In this document: piece by piece, positions 41,589 to 52,484 of the stretch
How positions within the stretch are numbered: position 1 is the first letter of the stretch
How the letters are laid out: the number at the start of each line of letters is the position of its first letter
Assembly: GCF_014195095.1 (NCBI RefSeq)
Contig: NZ_JACIBC010000006.1
Coordinates: forward strand, 434,001 to 498,000
Direction: 5' to 3'
From: Rhizobium sp. BK602
Lineage (GTDB): Bacteria > Pseudomonadota > Alphaproteobacteria > Rhizobiales > Rhizobiaceae
Length of the DNA stretch: 64,000 bases
Notes under the pieces: generated by a model
The model's input: the letters and a program-made list of their open reading frames with translations, nothing else
Told to the model about the DNA's origin: nothing
Database searches by the model: none
Made by a program: the position numbers and the translations under genes

Positions 41589-42089
41589 ATGCAACGCGTC
41601 ACTTCCTACCTGCCGGCCGGCACTCCGTCTTCCAATCCCATCGATCGCGTCGTGCTGCCGCATGATCTGCGGCATTTGCGCCGCAAGCTGCTGCATCTCG
41701 AAAACGGCGAGATGGTCATGCTCGATCTGAAGGAGCCGGTTCTGTTCGCCAATGGCGATTTGCTGGTGCGCGAGGACGGCGAATTGATCGAGATCGTTGC
41801 CGCCCCGGAAAAGCTGTTCGAGATCAGGCCACGCGACCGCCGGCATCTGATCGAGCTTGCCTGGCATCTCGGCAACCGGCACCTCTCGGCGCAGATCGAG
41901 GAGGAGCGTATTCTCATCCTGCGCGATCATGTCATCCGCTCGATGTTGGAGGGGCTGGGCGCCACGGTGACGGAGGTGAGCGAGCCCTTCCAGCCGGCGC
42001 GCGGAGCCTATCATGCCCATGGCGGCCATTCGCACGGCCATGATCATGGACATGGCCATCACGACCATCATGATCATTCGCACGATTGA
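41589..42089 (+). CDS. ureE: Urease accessory protein UreE
   Basis: Nickel metallochaperone of 166 residues. The N-terminal peptide-binding domain (RVVLPHDLRHLRRKLLHLEN) is followed by the metal-binding domain with AWHLGNRHLSAQIEEERILI. The C-terminal tail (residues about 142-166) is very rich in His with Gly and Asp, as expected for nickel storage. It starts the second urease accessory group, ureE-F-G. Confidence 0.95.
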   Translation: MQRVTSYLPAGTPSSNPIDRVVLPHDLRHLRRKLLHLENGEMVMLDLKEPVLFANGDLLVREDGELIEIVAAPEKLFEIRPRDRRHLIELAWHLGNRHLSAQIEEERILILRDHVIRSMLEGLGATVTEVSEPFQPARGAYHAHGGHSHGHDHGHGHHDHHDHSHD

Positions 42090-42095
42090 GCGGCG

Positions 42096-42782
42096 ATGAC
42101 CGGGGTTTCAGCAACGGGCGATCGTGACCTGCAGGCGCTGCTGCGCCTGATGGCCTGGTTGTCGCCGGCCTTTCCTGTCGGCTCCTTCGCCTATTCCGGC
42201 GGTCTCGAACGTGCCGTGCACGACGGCCTGGTGAAGGACGCGACAGGGCTTGGGGACTGGATCGTCGCGCTTATCCGCCATGGCTCCGCCTGGAACGATG
42301 CCGTCCTGCTCGCCGAGGCGCATGGTGTGGGCGAGGATGCGGCGCGGCTGGCTAAGGTGGCCGAGCTTGCCGAGGCGCTGGCGGGCTCGAAGGAGCGGCA
42401 TCAGGAAACCATGCTGCTCGGCGAAGCCTTCCTGTCTGCGGCCGGCGCCTGGTCGCATGCGGTCTTTTCGATCCTGGCGGCAAAGACCGCCTATCCCGTC
42501 GCGGTCGGCGCGGTCGCACGCGCCCATGGCATATCCTTGGAGGAGGCGCTCGCGGCTTTCCTGCATGCGCTGGCATCGCAGATGGTATCGGCAGGTATCC
42601 GTCTCGGGGTCAGCGGGCAGAAGGATGGCGTGGCGATCCTGGCGGCGCTGGAGGATGTCATCGCCGACGCCGCGAAGCGGGCCGCGCAATCGAGCCTCGA
42701 CGATCTCGGCTCGGCCACGGTTCAGGCCGACATTGCCAGTCTTCGTCATGAAACCTTGGGCACTCGCCTCTTTCGTTCGTGA
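42096..42782 (+). CDS. ureF: Urease accessory protein UreF
   Basis: 228 residues, all-helical. The family opening is LMAWLSPAFPVGSFAYSGGL, with GLGDWIVALIRHGSAWNDA after it. UreF bridges UreD and UreG in the nickel-insertion complex and acts on the GTPase cycle of UreG. It begins six bases after ureE. Confidence 0.94.
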   Translation: MTGVSATGDRDLQALLRLMAWLSPAFPVGSFAYSGGLERAVHDGLVKDATGLGDWIVALIRHGSAWNDAVLLAEAHGVGEDAARLAKVAELAEALAGSKERHQETMLLGEAFLSAAGAWSHAVFSILAAKTAYPVAVGAVARAHGISLEEALAAFLHALASQMVSAGIRLGVSGQKDGVAILAALEDVIADAAKRAAQSSLDDLGSATVQADIASLRHETLGTRLFRS

Positions 42783-42888
42783 GGCGAGGAGCCAAGGAAA
42801 TATCGCATTCGGAGCCGTTTCTACGTCATTCGCCGCTGTGCGGCAGGGGCACGTTTCGGTATCCTGTCATTCCATCGGAGTTTTGAGC

Positions 42889-43500
42889 ATGAAATCGAGA
42901 AATGGACCTTTGCGCGTCGGCATCGGCGGGCCTGTGGGTTCGGGCAAGACGGCGCTGACCGAGAAGCTGTGCAAGGCGATGCGCGACGATTATTCCGTCG
43001 CCGTCGTCACCAACGACATCTATACGACGGAGGATGCCGAGGCGCTGGTGCGCATGCAGGCGCTGCCGTCCGACCGCATCGTCGGGGTCGAGACCGGCGG
43101 CTGCCCGCACACCGCCATCCGCGAGGACGCGACGATCAACCTGCAGGCCATTGCCGGTCTCAACGAGCGGCTTCCCGATCTCGACGTCGTCTTCATCGAA
43201 TCCGGCGGCGACAATCTGGCGGCGACGTTTTCGCCCGATCTTGCCGATATCACCATCTATGTGATCTCGGTCTGCCAGGGCGAGGAAATCCCGCGCAAAG
43301 GCGGGCCGGGCATCACCAAGTCCGACCTTCTCGTGATCAACAAGAAGGATCTCGCACCCTTTGTCGATGTCGATCTCGACGTTATGGACCGCGATGCGAC
43401 CCGCATGCGCCAGGCCCGTCCCTTCGTCTTCTCCGACATGAAGCGCGGCGACGGTGTCGGCACGATCGTCAATTTCCTGAAGGAACAGGGCGGCCTTTGA
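42889..43500 (+). CDS. ureG: Urease accessory GTPase UreG
   Basis: 203 residues. The P-loop is GIGGPVGSGKTALTEKLC. The metal site CPH lies in VETGGCPHTAIREDATINLQ, and the G4-type NKKD word in DLLVINKKDLAPFVD. It couples GTP hydrolysis to nickel transfer into urease. I take the ATG at 42889, with CGGAG upstream; a longer frame overlaps ureF and is not coding. It is convergent with the RND pump. Confidence 0.96.
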   Translation: MKSRNGPLRVGIGGPVGSGKTALTEKLCKAMRDDYSVAVVTNDIYTTEDAEALVRMQALPSDRIVGVETGGCPHTAIREDATINLQAIAGLNERLPDLDVVFIESGGDNLAATFSPDLADITIYVISVCQGEEIPRKGGPGITKSDLLVINKKDLAPFVDVDLDVMDRDATRMRQARPFVFSDMKRGDGVGTIVNFLKEQGGL

Positions 43501-43537
43501 GCCGCCCCGTCATCGAAACTGCCTCCGCGGCGGATAG

Positions 43538-46500
43538 TTATTCCGCGGCGAAAGGCGGCAGTTTCAGGATATTCGTCCTGGCCTGCGTGCCGCCACGCTG
43601 CGGCGCGTCCTTGCCTTCCACCGCATCGAGGCGTTCCTCAAGTGCTGTGAGCGACTTGCGGTTCTCGTCGACGGCGGCCGCCAGGCTTTCCTTGGTCAGA
43701 ACCTCGTCATTCGCGTCCTTCTTGCCGACGAGGCGGCCGAAGAGCCAGGCGAGCAGGCGTGACAGGTCGTCCATGATCAGGAAGAAGGACGGCACGACCA
43801 CCAGGCTGAGCACGGTGGAAACGATGATGCCGCCAATCACTGCGATCGCCATCGGCGCGCGGAACGATCCGCCTTCACCGACACCGAGCGCCGACGGCAG
43901 CATGCCGGCGGACATGGCGATCGAGGTCATGATGATCGGCCGCGCGCGCTTGCGGCCGGCTTCGATGACGGCCTCCAGCCTCGGCATGCCGTGATGCATC
44001 ATTTCGATGGCGAAATCGACCAGCAGGATGGCGTTCTTGGTGACGATGCCCATCAGCATCAGAATGCCGATCATGACGGGCATGGACAGCGCATTGCCGG
44101 TCACGATCAGCGCCAGTGCCACGCCGCCGATCGCCAGCGGCAGCGACAGCAGAATGGTGAAGGGCTGGATCACATCCTTGAACAGCAGGATCAGCACGGT
44201 CAGCACCAGCAGGAGGCCGAGCAGCATGGCATTGCCGAAGCTCTGCATCATTTCCTTCTGGACCTTGGTGTCGCCGCTTTCCGCCAGATGAACGGTCGCC
44301 GGAATCTTGGCATCGTTGACGATGCTGAGGAAGTGGCTGGACGCGGTATCGAGCGCCACGCCCTGCGGCAGGTCGGCGCCGATGGCAACGACGCGATAGC
44401 GGTTGTTGCGCTTGATCGAGGACAGGCCTTCCGAATAATCGATATCGGCCACGCTCGACATCGGCACGGAGGCGCCGGAGGCGGTCTTGATGCGCAGCGC
44501 CCGGATCGCGGCGAGGTCGCGGCGCATGCCGAGCGATGCCTGCACCCGGATCGGGATCTGGCGGTCGTCGAGCGAGATCTTGGCCAGTGAGGCGTCGATG
44601 TCGCCGATGGTCGCCACGCGCACGGTGTCGGAAATCATCTGCGGCGTGATGCCGAGGCGGGCGGCCTCGTCCTTGCGCGGATAGATCTGCAGCTCCGGCC
44701 GGGGCAGGGCGCCGTCGGCGCTGACATTGGCAAGGGCGGGATCGGTGCGCAGCTTGGCTTCGAGAATGCCGACGGCCTCGTTCAGATCCTTCTCGTTGCG
44801 GGACAGGAAGTTGTAGGTCAGGTCGCGGTCGCCGCGGTCGTTGAGCTTGGTGATGCGGACGTCGGGGATCGAGCGCAGCTTGGCGAAGACCTCCTTCTCT
44901 ACCTCCCATTGCGGCCGCTCGCGGCCGTGGACGGTGACTTTCGGCAGATGGGGGCCGATCACGGGCAGAGAGCCGAGCACATCGTTGACGAGCTTCTTGA
45001 CGAGCGACTGGTCGAGCTTGCCGAGCGTCAGCGTCACCGTGGCGCGACGCAGCTCCAGATCGCCCTTGGGCGAGGCGCCGCCGAGGACGAAGACGCTGTC
45101 GACACCAACGATGCCCTTCACGCGCCGGTAGATTTCATTGGTCGCCTGTTCGGTATCGGAAAGCTGCGCATTCGGCGGCAATTCGGCCGACAGCACGATG
45201 CGGGAGGAGTCGTCCGGCGGAATGAAGCTGCCGGGCACGAACATGATCAGCGCGAAGACGGAGGCGACGGAGAATGCGAAGGCCGCAAGCAATGTCGGAT
45301 AGCGGGTATACCATCTCTTTGTCGTGACCCGAACCAGCCAGCTATAGCCGCGCATGAAACGGCCGTCATTGTCGTGATGGTCGTCAACGGCGTCCTCGGT
45401 GCGCATCAGATAGGCGGCCATCATCGGCGTGATCAGACGCGCGACCAGCAGCGAGAAGAACACCGAGAAGGCGACGGTCAGGCCGAACTGGATGAAGTAC
45501 TGGCCCGGAATGCCCGGCATGAAGGAGACCGGCACGAAGACGGCAATGATGGTGAAGGTGGTGGCGATGACGGCGAGGCCGATTTCGTCGGCGGCATCGA
45601 TCGCGGCGCGATAGGGCGTCTTGCCCATCTTGATATGGCGGGCGATGTTCTCGATCTCGACGATGGCGTCGTCGACGAGGATGCCGGTCGCCAGCGTCAA
45701 GGCCAGGAAGCTGACGAGGTTCAACGAGAAGCCGATCTGGTTCATGATCCAGAAGGTCGGGATTGCCGAGAGCGGCAGGGCGACGGCCGAGATCAGCGTC
45801 GCGCGCCAGTTCCTGAGGAACAGGAAAACGACGATGACCGCCAGGATGGCGCCTTCGAGCAGCGTATGCATCGCCGCCTCGTAGTTGCCGTAGGTGTAGT
45901 AGACGGCATCGTCGATCAGCTCGATCGAGACATTCGGATTTTCGGCGCGCACCTTGTCCAGCGTATCGCCCACGGTCTTGGCGACGGTCACCTCGCTGGC
46001 GCCCTTGGCGCGGAAGACACCGAAGGTGACGACTGGCGCGCTGTTGAAGCGCGAGAAGGATTTCGGCTCCTGATAGGTGTCCTTGATGACGCCGAGATCG
46101 GAAAGCTTGACGAAGCGGCCGTTGGTCAGCGCGATGGTGGTATCGGCGAGCTGGGCGACCTCGCGGGCGTCACCGAGGACGCGGATCGCCTGTTCGCTGC
46201 CCGCCACCTGGCCGCGGCCGGAGCCGAGGTCGATATTGGTGCCGCGCAATTGCTGGCTGACCGAAAGCGCGGTGATGCCATAGGCATTCAGCTTGTTGGG
46301 ATCGAGCTCGATGCGCACTTCGCGGTCGGCACCGCCGTAGCGGTCGACGCGACCGATGCCGGCCTGGCCCTGCAACGCGCGCTTGACGACGTCGTCCACG
46401 AACCAGGACATCTCCTCCAGCGTCATGTTCGGCGAGGAGACCGCGAAGCTCTGGATCGCCTGACCCTCGACGTCGACCTTGGAGACGATCGGCTCGTCGA

Positions 46501-46867
46501 TGGTCGACGGCAGGTTGCCGCGAATACGGTCGATGGCGTCCTTGGTGTCCTGAACGGCCTGCTGCGTCGGCACTTCCAGGCGGAAGACGACGACGGTCTG
46601 CGACTGGCCGTCGGTGATGGTCGACTGGATCTCGTCGATGCCGTTGATGCCGGCGACCGCGTCCTCGATCTCCTTCGTCACCTGCATCTCGAGTTCGGCG
46701 GGCGAGGCGCCGCTCTGCGTCACGGTCACGTTGACGACCGGCACGTCGATGTTCGGGAAACGGGTGATCGGCAGATTGAAGAAGGCGTGCGCGCCCACCA
46801 CCATCAGCAGGAAGAAGCCCAGCAGCGGCGCGATCGGGTTTCGGATGGACCAGGCGGAGAAGTTCAT
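43538..46867 (-). CDS. RND efflux pump inner-membrane transporter
   Basis: 1109 residues of AcrB/HAE1 architecture: 12 membrane helices and two large periplasmic loops. It opens MNFSAWSIRNPIAPLLGFFL. TM4 has the proton-relay pair in LATGILVDDAIVEIENIARH. The second half mirrors the first with IGILMLMGIVTKNAILLVDF. The C terminus has a coiled, charged tail (VDENRKSLTALEERLDAVEG) unusual for AcrB. The substrate is unknown; a hydrophobic-drug class is more likely than heavy metal because the CusA-type charged residues are not apparent. No outer-membrane channel gene is adjacent. Confidence 0.93.
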   Translation of the reverse strand: MNFSAWSIRNPIAPLLGFFLLMVVGAHAFFNLPITRFPNIDVPVVNVTVTQSGASPAELEMQVTKEIEDAVAGINGIDEIQSTITDGQSQTVVVFRLEVPTQQAVQDTKDAIDRIRGNLPSTIDEPIVSKVDVEGQAIQSFAVSSPNMTLEEMSWFVDDVVKRALQGQAGIGRVDRYGGADREVRIELDPNKLNAYGITALSVSQQLRGTNIDLGSGRGQVAGSEQAIRVLGDAREVAQLADTTIALTNGRFVKLSDLGVIKDTYQEPKSFSRFNSAPVVTFGVFRAKGASEVTVAKTVGDTLDKVRAENPNVSIELIDDAVYYTYGNYEAAMHTLLEGAILAVIVVFLFLRNWRATLISAVALPLSAIPTFWIMNQIGFSLNLVSFLALTLATGILVDDAIVEIENIARHIKMGKTPYRAAIDAADEIGLAVIATTFTIIAVFVPVSFMPGIPGQYFIQFGLTVAFSVFFSLLVARLITPMMAAYLMRTEDAVDDHHDNDGRFMRGYSWLVRVTTKRWYTRYPTLLAAFAFSVASVFALIMFVPGSFIPPDDSSRIVLSAELPPNAQLSDTEQATNEIYRRVKGIVGVDSVFVLGGASPKGDLELRRATVTLTLGKLDQSLVKKLVNDVLGSLPVIGPHLPKVTVHGRERPQWEVEKEVFAKLRSIPDVRITKLNDRGDRDLTYNFLSRNEKDLNEAVGILEAKLRTDPALANVSADGALPRPELQIYPRKDEAARLGITPQMISDTVRVATIGDIDASLAKISLDDRQIPIRVQASLGMRRDLAAIRALRIKTASGASVPMSSVADIDYSEGLSSIKRNNRYRVVAIGADLPQGVALDTASSHFLSIVNDAKIPATVHLAESGDTKVQKEMMQSFGNAMLLGLLLVLTVLILLFKDVIQPFTILLSLPLAIGGVALALIVTGNALSMPVMIGILMLMGIVTKNAILLVDFAIEMMHHGMPRLEAVIEAGRKRARPIIMTSIAMSAGMLPSALGVGEGGSFRAPMAIAVIGGIIVSTVLSLVVVPSFFLIMDDLSRLLAWLFGRLVGKKDANDEVLTKESLAAAVDENRKSLTALEERLDAVEGKDAPQRGGTQARTNILKLPPFAAE

Positions 46868-46881
46868 CGGGCCGTTCTCGC

Positions 46882-48072
46882 TCAGTTGGACGCTTCTGGT
46901 GCTTGCTTGACCGGTGTGATGTGATCGCCGTCGCGGACATAGGCGCCGGCCTTGGCCACGACCTCCTCGCCGTCCTTCAGGCCCTTGACGATCTCGACAT
47001 AGGCGCCGTCCTGGATGCCGGTCTCGACATTGATGAATTTGACGACGCCGTTCTCCACCTTGCGGGCGGAGGAGCCGTTTTCGTCGCTGTTGACGGCCGT
47101 CAGCGGCAGGGCGACGCCCTGGGCCTCACGGATGATGATCTCGGCGCTGCCATACATGCCGGCACGGGCCTTGTCGTCATCGTCGATGGAGATATGGACG
47201 GCGCCCAGGCGGGTGACGGAATCGACGATCGGTGAAACCAGGCGGACGGAGCCGGTCAGTTTTCCGCGGTTGCCGGAAAGCGCGATCAGCGCCTTCTGCC
47301 CGACAGTGATCTTGGTAATGTCGCTTTCGGAAACGTCGACCACCAATTCAAGGTCGCTGTCGCGGATGATGGTGAACAGCGGATCGCCGCTGCCATTGGC
47401 GATGGCGCCGATGCGGGCATTGCGCGAGGCGACGGTGCCGGCGACCGGCGTCTTGATGCCAGTGCGGGCAAGCTTCAGGTCGGTGTCGGCGATCTGGCTG
47501 TCGGTGACCTTGAGGTCGGCTTCGGCAACGGCGATCGCCTGTTCGGCGGAGGCGACGCGCGCCTTGTTGGCGGCGGCGGTCGCATTTGCCTGTTCGACGG
47601 AGGAGGTCGACACCGTACCCTTGGCGCCCATGGCGACGGCGCGGGCGCGGGCCAGTTCCGCCTCCTCGGCATTGGCGTGAGCCTCGATGAGCTGCGCGCG
47701 CAGCTGGGCAAGGCTTGCCTCGCCCTTGGCGCGCGTCGCTTGCATCTGGCTCTTCTGCAGGACGAGCGCGTCGTCGTTCAGCGTGGCGAGCGTGCCGTTG
47801 GCCTCGACCTTGTCGCCGACATCGGCATTCAGCGAGCGGATCGAAAGCCCGTCCACCTGCGGCTGGATATAGACTTCCTCAACGGCTTTCACCGTGCCGG
47901 TGGCGACGACCTTGTCGGTCAGCTTTCGGATCTGCGCCTGGGTGACGACGATGGCCGGCAGGTTCTGCTTGGGCGCGGTCACGGCGGGTTCTTCGGCAAA
48001 GGCCGCGGGCGCTGACAGAAGGGCAAGCAGGAGTGCGGTCGTGCTCAGAAATCTATGCGGCGTGAAGGCCAT
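46882..48072 (-). CDS. RND efflux periplasmic adaptor (membrane fusion protein)
   Basis: 396 residues with a signal peptide ending SAPAAFA. The barrel-sandwich hybrid domain begins VVATGTVKAVEEVYIQPQVD. A helical hairpin follows (residues about 105-185, alanine-rich coiled coil), then GIKTPVAGTVASRNARIGAI, a beta-barrel domain and KVENGVVKFINVETGIQDGA. It links the RND pump to an outer-membrane channel. It is transcribed first, 14 bases ahead of the pump gene. Confidence 0.92.
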   Translation of the reverse strand: MAFTPHRFLSTTALLLALLSAPAAFAEEPAVTAPKQNLPAIVVTQAQIRKLTDKVVATGTVKAVEEVYIQPQVDGLSIRSLNADVGDKVEANGTLATLNDDALVLQKSQMQATRAKGEASLAQLRAQLIEAHANAEEAELARARAVAMGAKGTVSTSSVEQANATAAANKARVASAEQAIAVAEADLKVTDSQIADTDLKLARTGIKTPVAGTVASRNARIGAIANGSGDPLFTIIRDSDLELVVDVSESDITKITVGQKALIALSGNRGKLTGSVRLVSPIVDSVTRLGAVHISIDDDDKARAGMYGSAEIIIREAQGVALPLTAVNSDENGSSARKVENGVVKFINVETGIQDGAYVEIVKGLKDGEEVVAKAGAYVRDGDHITPVKQAPEASN

Positions 48073-48410
48073 GCGTCCGGTTCCAGTTCGGCATTTGCTA
48101 AAGGGATTTCGCTGTTTTCCGTCGCGAACACGGGGGATCGATGCATGCTGCCGGCTTTTCCCGGCGGATCAATATCCGTCTGTCATGCCTGCAAGTCCCT
48201 CATCCTCAATTCGCCCCACTAGGTGGGAACGATTTCCAAATCCTGCAAGATCACGAGAAAATGATTTCCATTTCCGGCGCGATCCTAGTGCGCGTAACAC
48301 TATGAATCAATCACGGCATTGTGATGTCTGCATTCAGATAGTTGATTGCAGCAGCTTTTTGAGCAAACGCACGAATAAAGCCAGTATTTTATTGCCGCTG
48401 TTACAAAATG
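48073..48410. other. Upstream region of the RND operon
   Basis: About 340 bases upstream of the adaptor gene on the minus strand. I see no regulator gene and no clear operator. It presumably carries the pump promoter. Confidence 0.4.
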
Positions 48411-48446
48411 AAAAATACGCGCGAGGGGCCAACCTCGCGCGTTTCG
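48411..48446 (-). terminator. Terminator after the NMT1-type ABC operon
   Basis: The stem ACGCGCGAGG/CCTCGCGCGT (48417-48426 and 48433-48442), with loop GGCCAA, is followed on the minus strand by ATTTTTC. Confidence 0.8.
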
Positions 48447-48479
48447 TCGATTTCAGGGCATTCGTGACGCCCGATACTA

Positions 48480-49448
48480 CTATTTCAGCGCGGCATCGGT
48501 GATGTCGTGCGTGTAGGCGCCGGACGGCTTCTTGGTGATGATCTTCTGGTTGAGCAAGGCTTCGACCGTCCGATCATAGGGCTTCATGTCGAGCTTGCCG
48601 TTCCCGATCAGCTTGGCGACTTCGCCCATCATGCGCTTCTGGTGGTTTTCGTCCTGGCCGCCATTGTCCATGACGATCTCGGCGGCTTCGTCCGGATGCT
48701 CGACGGCATATTTCCAGCCTTTCATCGAAGCACGGACGAATTTCACCATGTCGGCCTTGAATTTCGGGTCCTTCAGCTTGTCTTCCTTGACATAGAGGCC
48801 GTCTTCCAGAAGGTCGTTGCCGAGCTTGGTGTAGTTGAAGACGATGAGGTCTTCCGCCTTGAAGCCGGCGTCGATCGCCTGCCAATATTCGTTATAGGTC
48901 ATGACGGAGATGCAGTCGGCCTGCTTCTGGACCAGCGGCTGCACGTCGAAGCTCTGCTTCAGCACATTGACGCCGTCCTTGCCGCCGTCGGTCTTCAGGC
49001 CGAGCTTGTGCATCCAGGCGAAGAACGGATATTCGTTGCCGTAGAACCAGACGCCGAGCGTATGGCCCTTGAAATCCTTTTCGGTCTTCACCGGACCGTC
49101 CTTGGGGCAGATCATTTCCAGGCCGGATTTCTCGAAGGGCTGGGCAATGTTGATCAGCGGTACGCCCTTTTCGCGAGCCACCAGCGCGCCGCCCATCCAG
49201 TCGACGATGACGTCGGCGCCCCCACCGGCGATCACCTGTTCCGGAGCGATATCGGGACCGCCCGGCTTGATGTCGACGTCGAGGCCTTCCTCCTTGTAGA
49301 AGCCCTTGTCCTTGGCGACGAAATAGCCGCCGAACTGGCCCTGAGCCACCCATTTCAGCTGCAGCGTCAGCTTGTCGGCGGCAGACGCCGTTTGCGCGGC
49401 GGCGAGCGTCATCGCGCTTGCCATCAATGCGAACATCAGTTTTTTCAT
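48480..49448 (-). CDS. ABC transporter substrate-binding protein, NMT1/ThiY type
   Basis: 322 residues with the signal peptide MKKLMFALMASAMTLAAAQT, cleaved near ASA. The mature part opens LTLQLKWVAQGQFGGYFVAK, typical of the NMT1/THI5-like pyrimidine-precursor binding family. GLDVDIKPGGPDIAPEQVIA and QKQADCISVMTYNEYWQAID follow. It is the last gene of a four-gene ABC operon (ATPase, two permeases, binding protein) next to pyrimidine-degradation genes. A pyrimidine or related ring compound is the likely ligand; this is inference from context. Confidence 0.88.
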   Translation of the reverse strand: MKKLMFALMASAMTLAAAQTASAADKLTLQLKWVAQGQFGGYFVAKDKGFYKEEGLDVDIKPGGPDIAPEQVIAGGGADVIVDWMGGALVAREKGVPLINIAQPFEKSGLEMICPKDGPVKTEKDFKGHTLGVWFYGNEYPFFAWMHKLGLKTDGGKDGVNVLKQSFDVQPLVQKQADCISVMTYNEYWQAIDAGFKAEDLIVFNYTKLGNDLLEDGLYVKEDKLKDPKFKADMVKFVRASMKGWKYAVEHPDEAAEIVMDNGGQDENHQKRMMGEVAKLIGNGKLDMKPYDRTVEALLNQKIITKKPSGAYTHDITDAALK

Positions 49449-49502
49449 GTTCTTACCCTTTTCCCTCTGAAGTTATGCCTCGATCCCGTGAGGGACCCTG
49501 GA

Positions 49503-50636
49503 TTACGTCTGCCCACCGCGGATAGACGGATGCCAGAACGTCGTCATTCTCTCCAGAATGGCGACGATACCGTAGAAGACGGACCCCGCAATCGCGGCGA
49601 CCGCGATTTCCGCCCAGACCATGTCGAGATTCAGCCGACCGTTTTCGGTCGAGATGCGGAACCCCATGCCCGACATGGGCGTACCAAAGAACTCCGCCAC
49701 GATGGCACCGATCATGGCCAAGGTCGAGTTGATCTTTAGCGCATTGAAAATAAAGGGTGCGGCGGCCGGCAGGCGCAGCTTGAACAGCGTCTGCCAATAG
49801 CTCGACGCATAGGTGCGCATGAGGTCGCGCTCCATGTTGCCGGCGGCGGCGAGGCCGGCGACGGTGTTCACCAGCATCGGGAAGAAAGTCATGACGACGA
49901 CGACGGCGGCCTTGGACTGCCAGTCGAAACCGAACCACATGACCATGATCGGCGCGACGCCGATGATCGGCAGCGCCGAGACGAAATTGCCGATCGGCAG
50001 CAGGCCGCGGCGCAGGAATGCGAAACGGTCGGCGAGAATGGCGACGATGAAGCCGCTGGCGCAGCCGATGACGTAGCCGCTCAGCACCGATTTGAAGATC
50101 GTCTGCTGCACGTCGGTCCAGAGTGTCGGAAGGGAGCTGGCGATCCGCGCCCCGATGGCACTCGGCGGCGGCAGGATGATGAAGGGGATGCCGGCGCCGC
50201 GCGTCGCCGCCTCCCAGACGATGAGTATCCAGGCGCCGAAGATCGCCGGGATCAGCAGCCGCAGCAGATAGCTGCCGCTGGCCGATTGCGCCCGGATGGT
50301 CGACAGGATGGAAACGCAGCGCCAGGCAAGCAGCCAGGCGGCGGCGATGATGATGAAAAACGGCGCGAGCGCCTGGCCGTCATTGCCCGATATGCCCGAC
50401 AGCAGCAGCCAGGCGGCGGCATGCGCGCCGAAGAAGAGGATCGCCGCGCCAAGCGCATCCGACTGGGCTGTGAAGGAAAGGGCGGCTGCGCCGGCAATCA
50501 GGATGAAGATGACGAAGACGGTGCCGTTGCTGATCGGCGCGCCGGCATCCGCGGGGAGCAGCGGCAGCGTCAAGGCCGCCGCGAGACAGAGAAGCAGGGA
50601 GAGGGCGCCCTGCCACGAGAAACGGAGCGCCTTCAT
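49503..50636 (-). CDS. ABC transporter permease, long form
   Basis: 377 residues. The C-terminal two thirds are a BPD (SsuC/TauC-like) permease: IVWEAATRGAGIPFIILPPP, LPIIGVAPIMVMWFGFDW, and the EAA-like loop DLMRTYASSYWQTLFKLRLP. The N terminus adds about four helices not found in SsuC-type permeases. Its start overlaps the upstream permease stop by four bases. It works with the partner permease at 50633-51526. Confidence 0.9.
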   Translation of the reverse strand: MKALRFSWQGALSLLLCLAAALTLPLLPADAGAPISNGTVFVIFILIAGAAALSFTAQSDALGAAILFFGAHAAAWLLLSGISGNDGQALAPFFIIIAAAWLLAWRCVSILSTIRAQSASGSYLLRLLIPAIFGAWILIVWEAATRGAGIPFIILPPPSAIGARIASSLPTLWTDVQQTIFKSVLSGYVIGCASGFIVAILADRFAFLRRGLLPIGNFVSALPIIGVAPIMVMWFGFDWQSKAAVVVVMTFFPMLVNTVAGLAAAGNMERDLMRTYASSYWQTLFKLRLPAAAPFIFNALKINSTLAMIGAIVAEFFGTPMSGMGFRISTENGRLNLDMVWAEIAVAAIAGSVFYGIVAILERMTTFWHPSIRGGQT

Positions 50637-51526
50637 GCCGTTCTCCCTCCCATCGCGCGCTCGACGATGCGCGCGGCGATGCTGACGATGGTAATCAGCA
50701 GCGCGGCCAATATCGAACCGGCGACGAGAACGGCCCAGAGGTCGATCGTCAGGCTCTGATAGGAGCCGGCGAGCAGCTTGGCGCCGATGCCGGCAACCGC
50801 GCCGGTCGGCAGTTCGCCGACGATCGTTCCCGTCAGGCTGGCCGCGATGGCGACCTTCATCGAGGTAAAGAGGAAGGGAACGGACGCCGGCACGCGCAGC
50901 TTCCAGAAGGTCTGCAGGGCGCTGGCATTATAGGTGCGCATCAGGTCGAGATACATGGTGTCCGGCGATCGCAATCCCTTCACCATGCCGACGGCGACCG
51001 GAAAGAACGACAGATAGGTCGAGACCAGCGCTTTCGGAATGAGGCCGGTAATGCCGATGGAGCCCAGCACGACGATGACCATCGGCGCGATCGCCAGGAT
51101 CGGCACGGTCTGCGACGCGATGATCCAGGGCATGAGGCTGCGGTCGAGCGCGATGACATGCACGATGCCGACCGCGATCAGGATGCCGAGGATCGTGCCG
51201 AAGACGAAGCCGACCGCCGTGGAGGAAAGCGTCACCCAGGCATTGTAGACGAGGCTGCGATTGCTGGTCAGCGAGCGCAGGAAGGTGTTTTCGAACACGT
51301 TCTGCGCCACCTGATGCGGCGCCGGCAGGATCGGCTTCGGCTGGGCGAGCGTCTTGCCGATGAACTCCATCGTCGTCGAGGTGACGTTGCCGCGCCGGTC
51401 AAGATCGCGCTGGAACGGCGTATTGAGGATGACGGCGAAGGCATACCAGAGGATGAGGATCGCAAGCAGAACGGTCACGACCGGCAGGAACTTGTGCTTG
51501 AAGAATTGCTCCTTCTCCATGGTCAT
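50633..51526 (-). CDS. ABC transporter permease
   Basis: 297 residues with about six helices. Characteristic words are TVPILAIAPMVIVVLGSIGI and the EAA loop DLMRTYNASALQTFWKLRVP. AAGGAAGGG precedes the ATG at 51526. It is the partner of the longer permease; two different permeases suggest a heterodimeric channel. Confidence 0.9.
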   Translation of the reverse strand: MTMEKEQFFKHKFLPVVTVLLAILILWYAFAVILNTPFQRDLDRRGNVTSTTMEFIGKTLAQPKPILPAPHQVAQNVFENTFLRSLTSNRSLVYNAWVTLSSTAVGFVFGTILGILIAVGIVHVIALDRSLMPWIIASQTVPILAIAPMVIVVLGSIGITGLIPKALVSTYLSFFPVAVGMVKGLRSPDTMYLDLMRTYNASALQTFWKLRVPASVPFLFTSMKVAIAASLTGTIVGELPTGAVAGIGAKLLAGSYQSLTIDLWAVLVAGSILAALLITIVSIAARIVERAMGGRTA

Positions 51527-51568
51527 GCCCTTCCTTGCGCGGGAAGTTGCAACACTATGAGGCTCACC

Positions 51569-52360
<792 letters not shown>

Positions 52361-52484
52361 TAACACCTGCCAGTCCTGTTTTCGCCGCGCAGCCGAGGCG
52401 GATTGCGTGTTATCCTGTTCGGCATCGCTCTGGCTTCGTGCGGCGAGGGCGCCGCGAAGCCGCTAAATTCAGGGGAGCAATGCC

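Noticed and set aside
44909..46924. Plus-strand open frame of 671 codons
   Set aside because: It is antisense to the RND pump, with low-complexity Asp/Gly/Arg/His composition and no motif. The pump frame is unmistakable.
48221..48260. GGAAC word upstream of the RND adaptor as an EcfG promoter
   Set aside because: No CGTT-like word lies 16 or 17 bases downstream, and the orientation points away from the operon.
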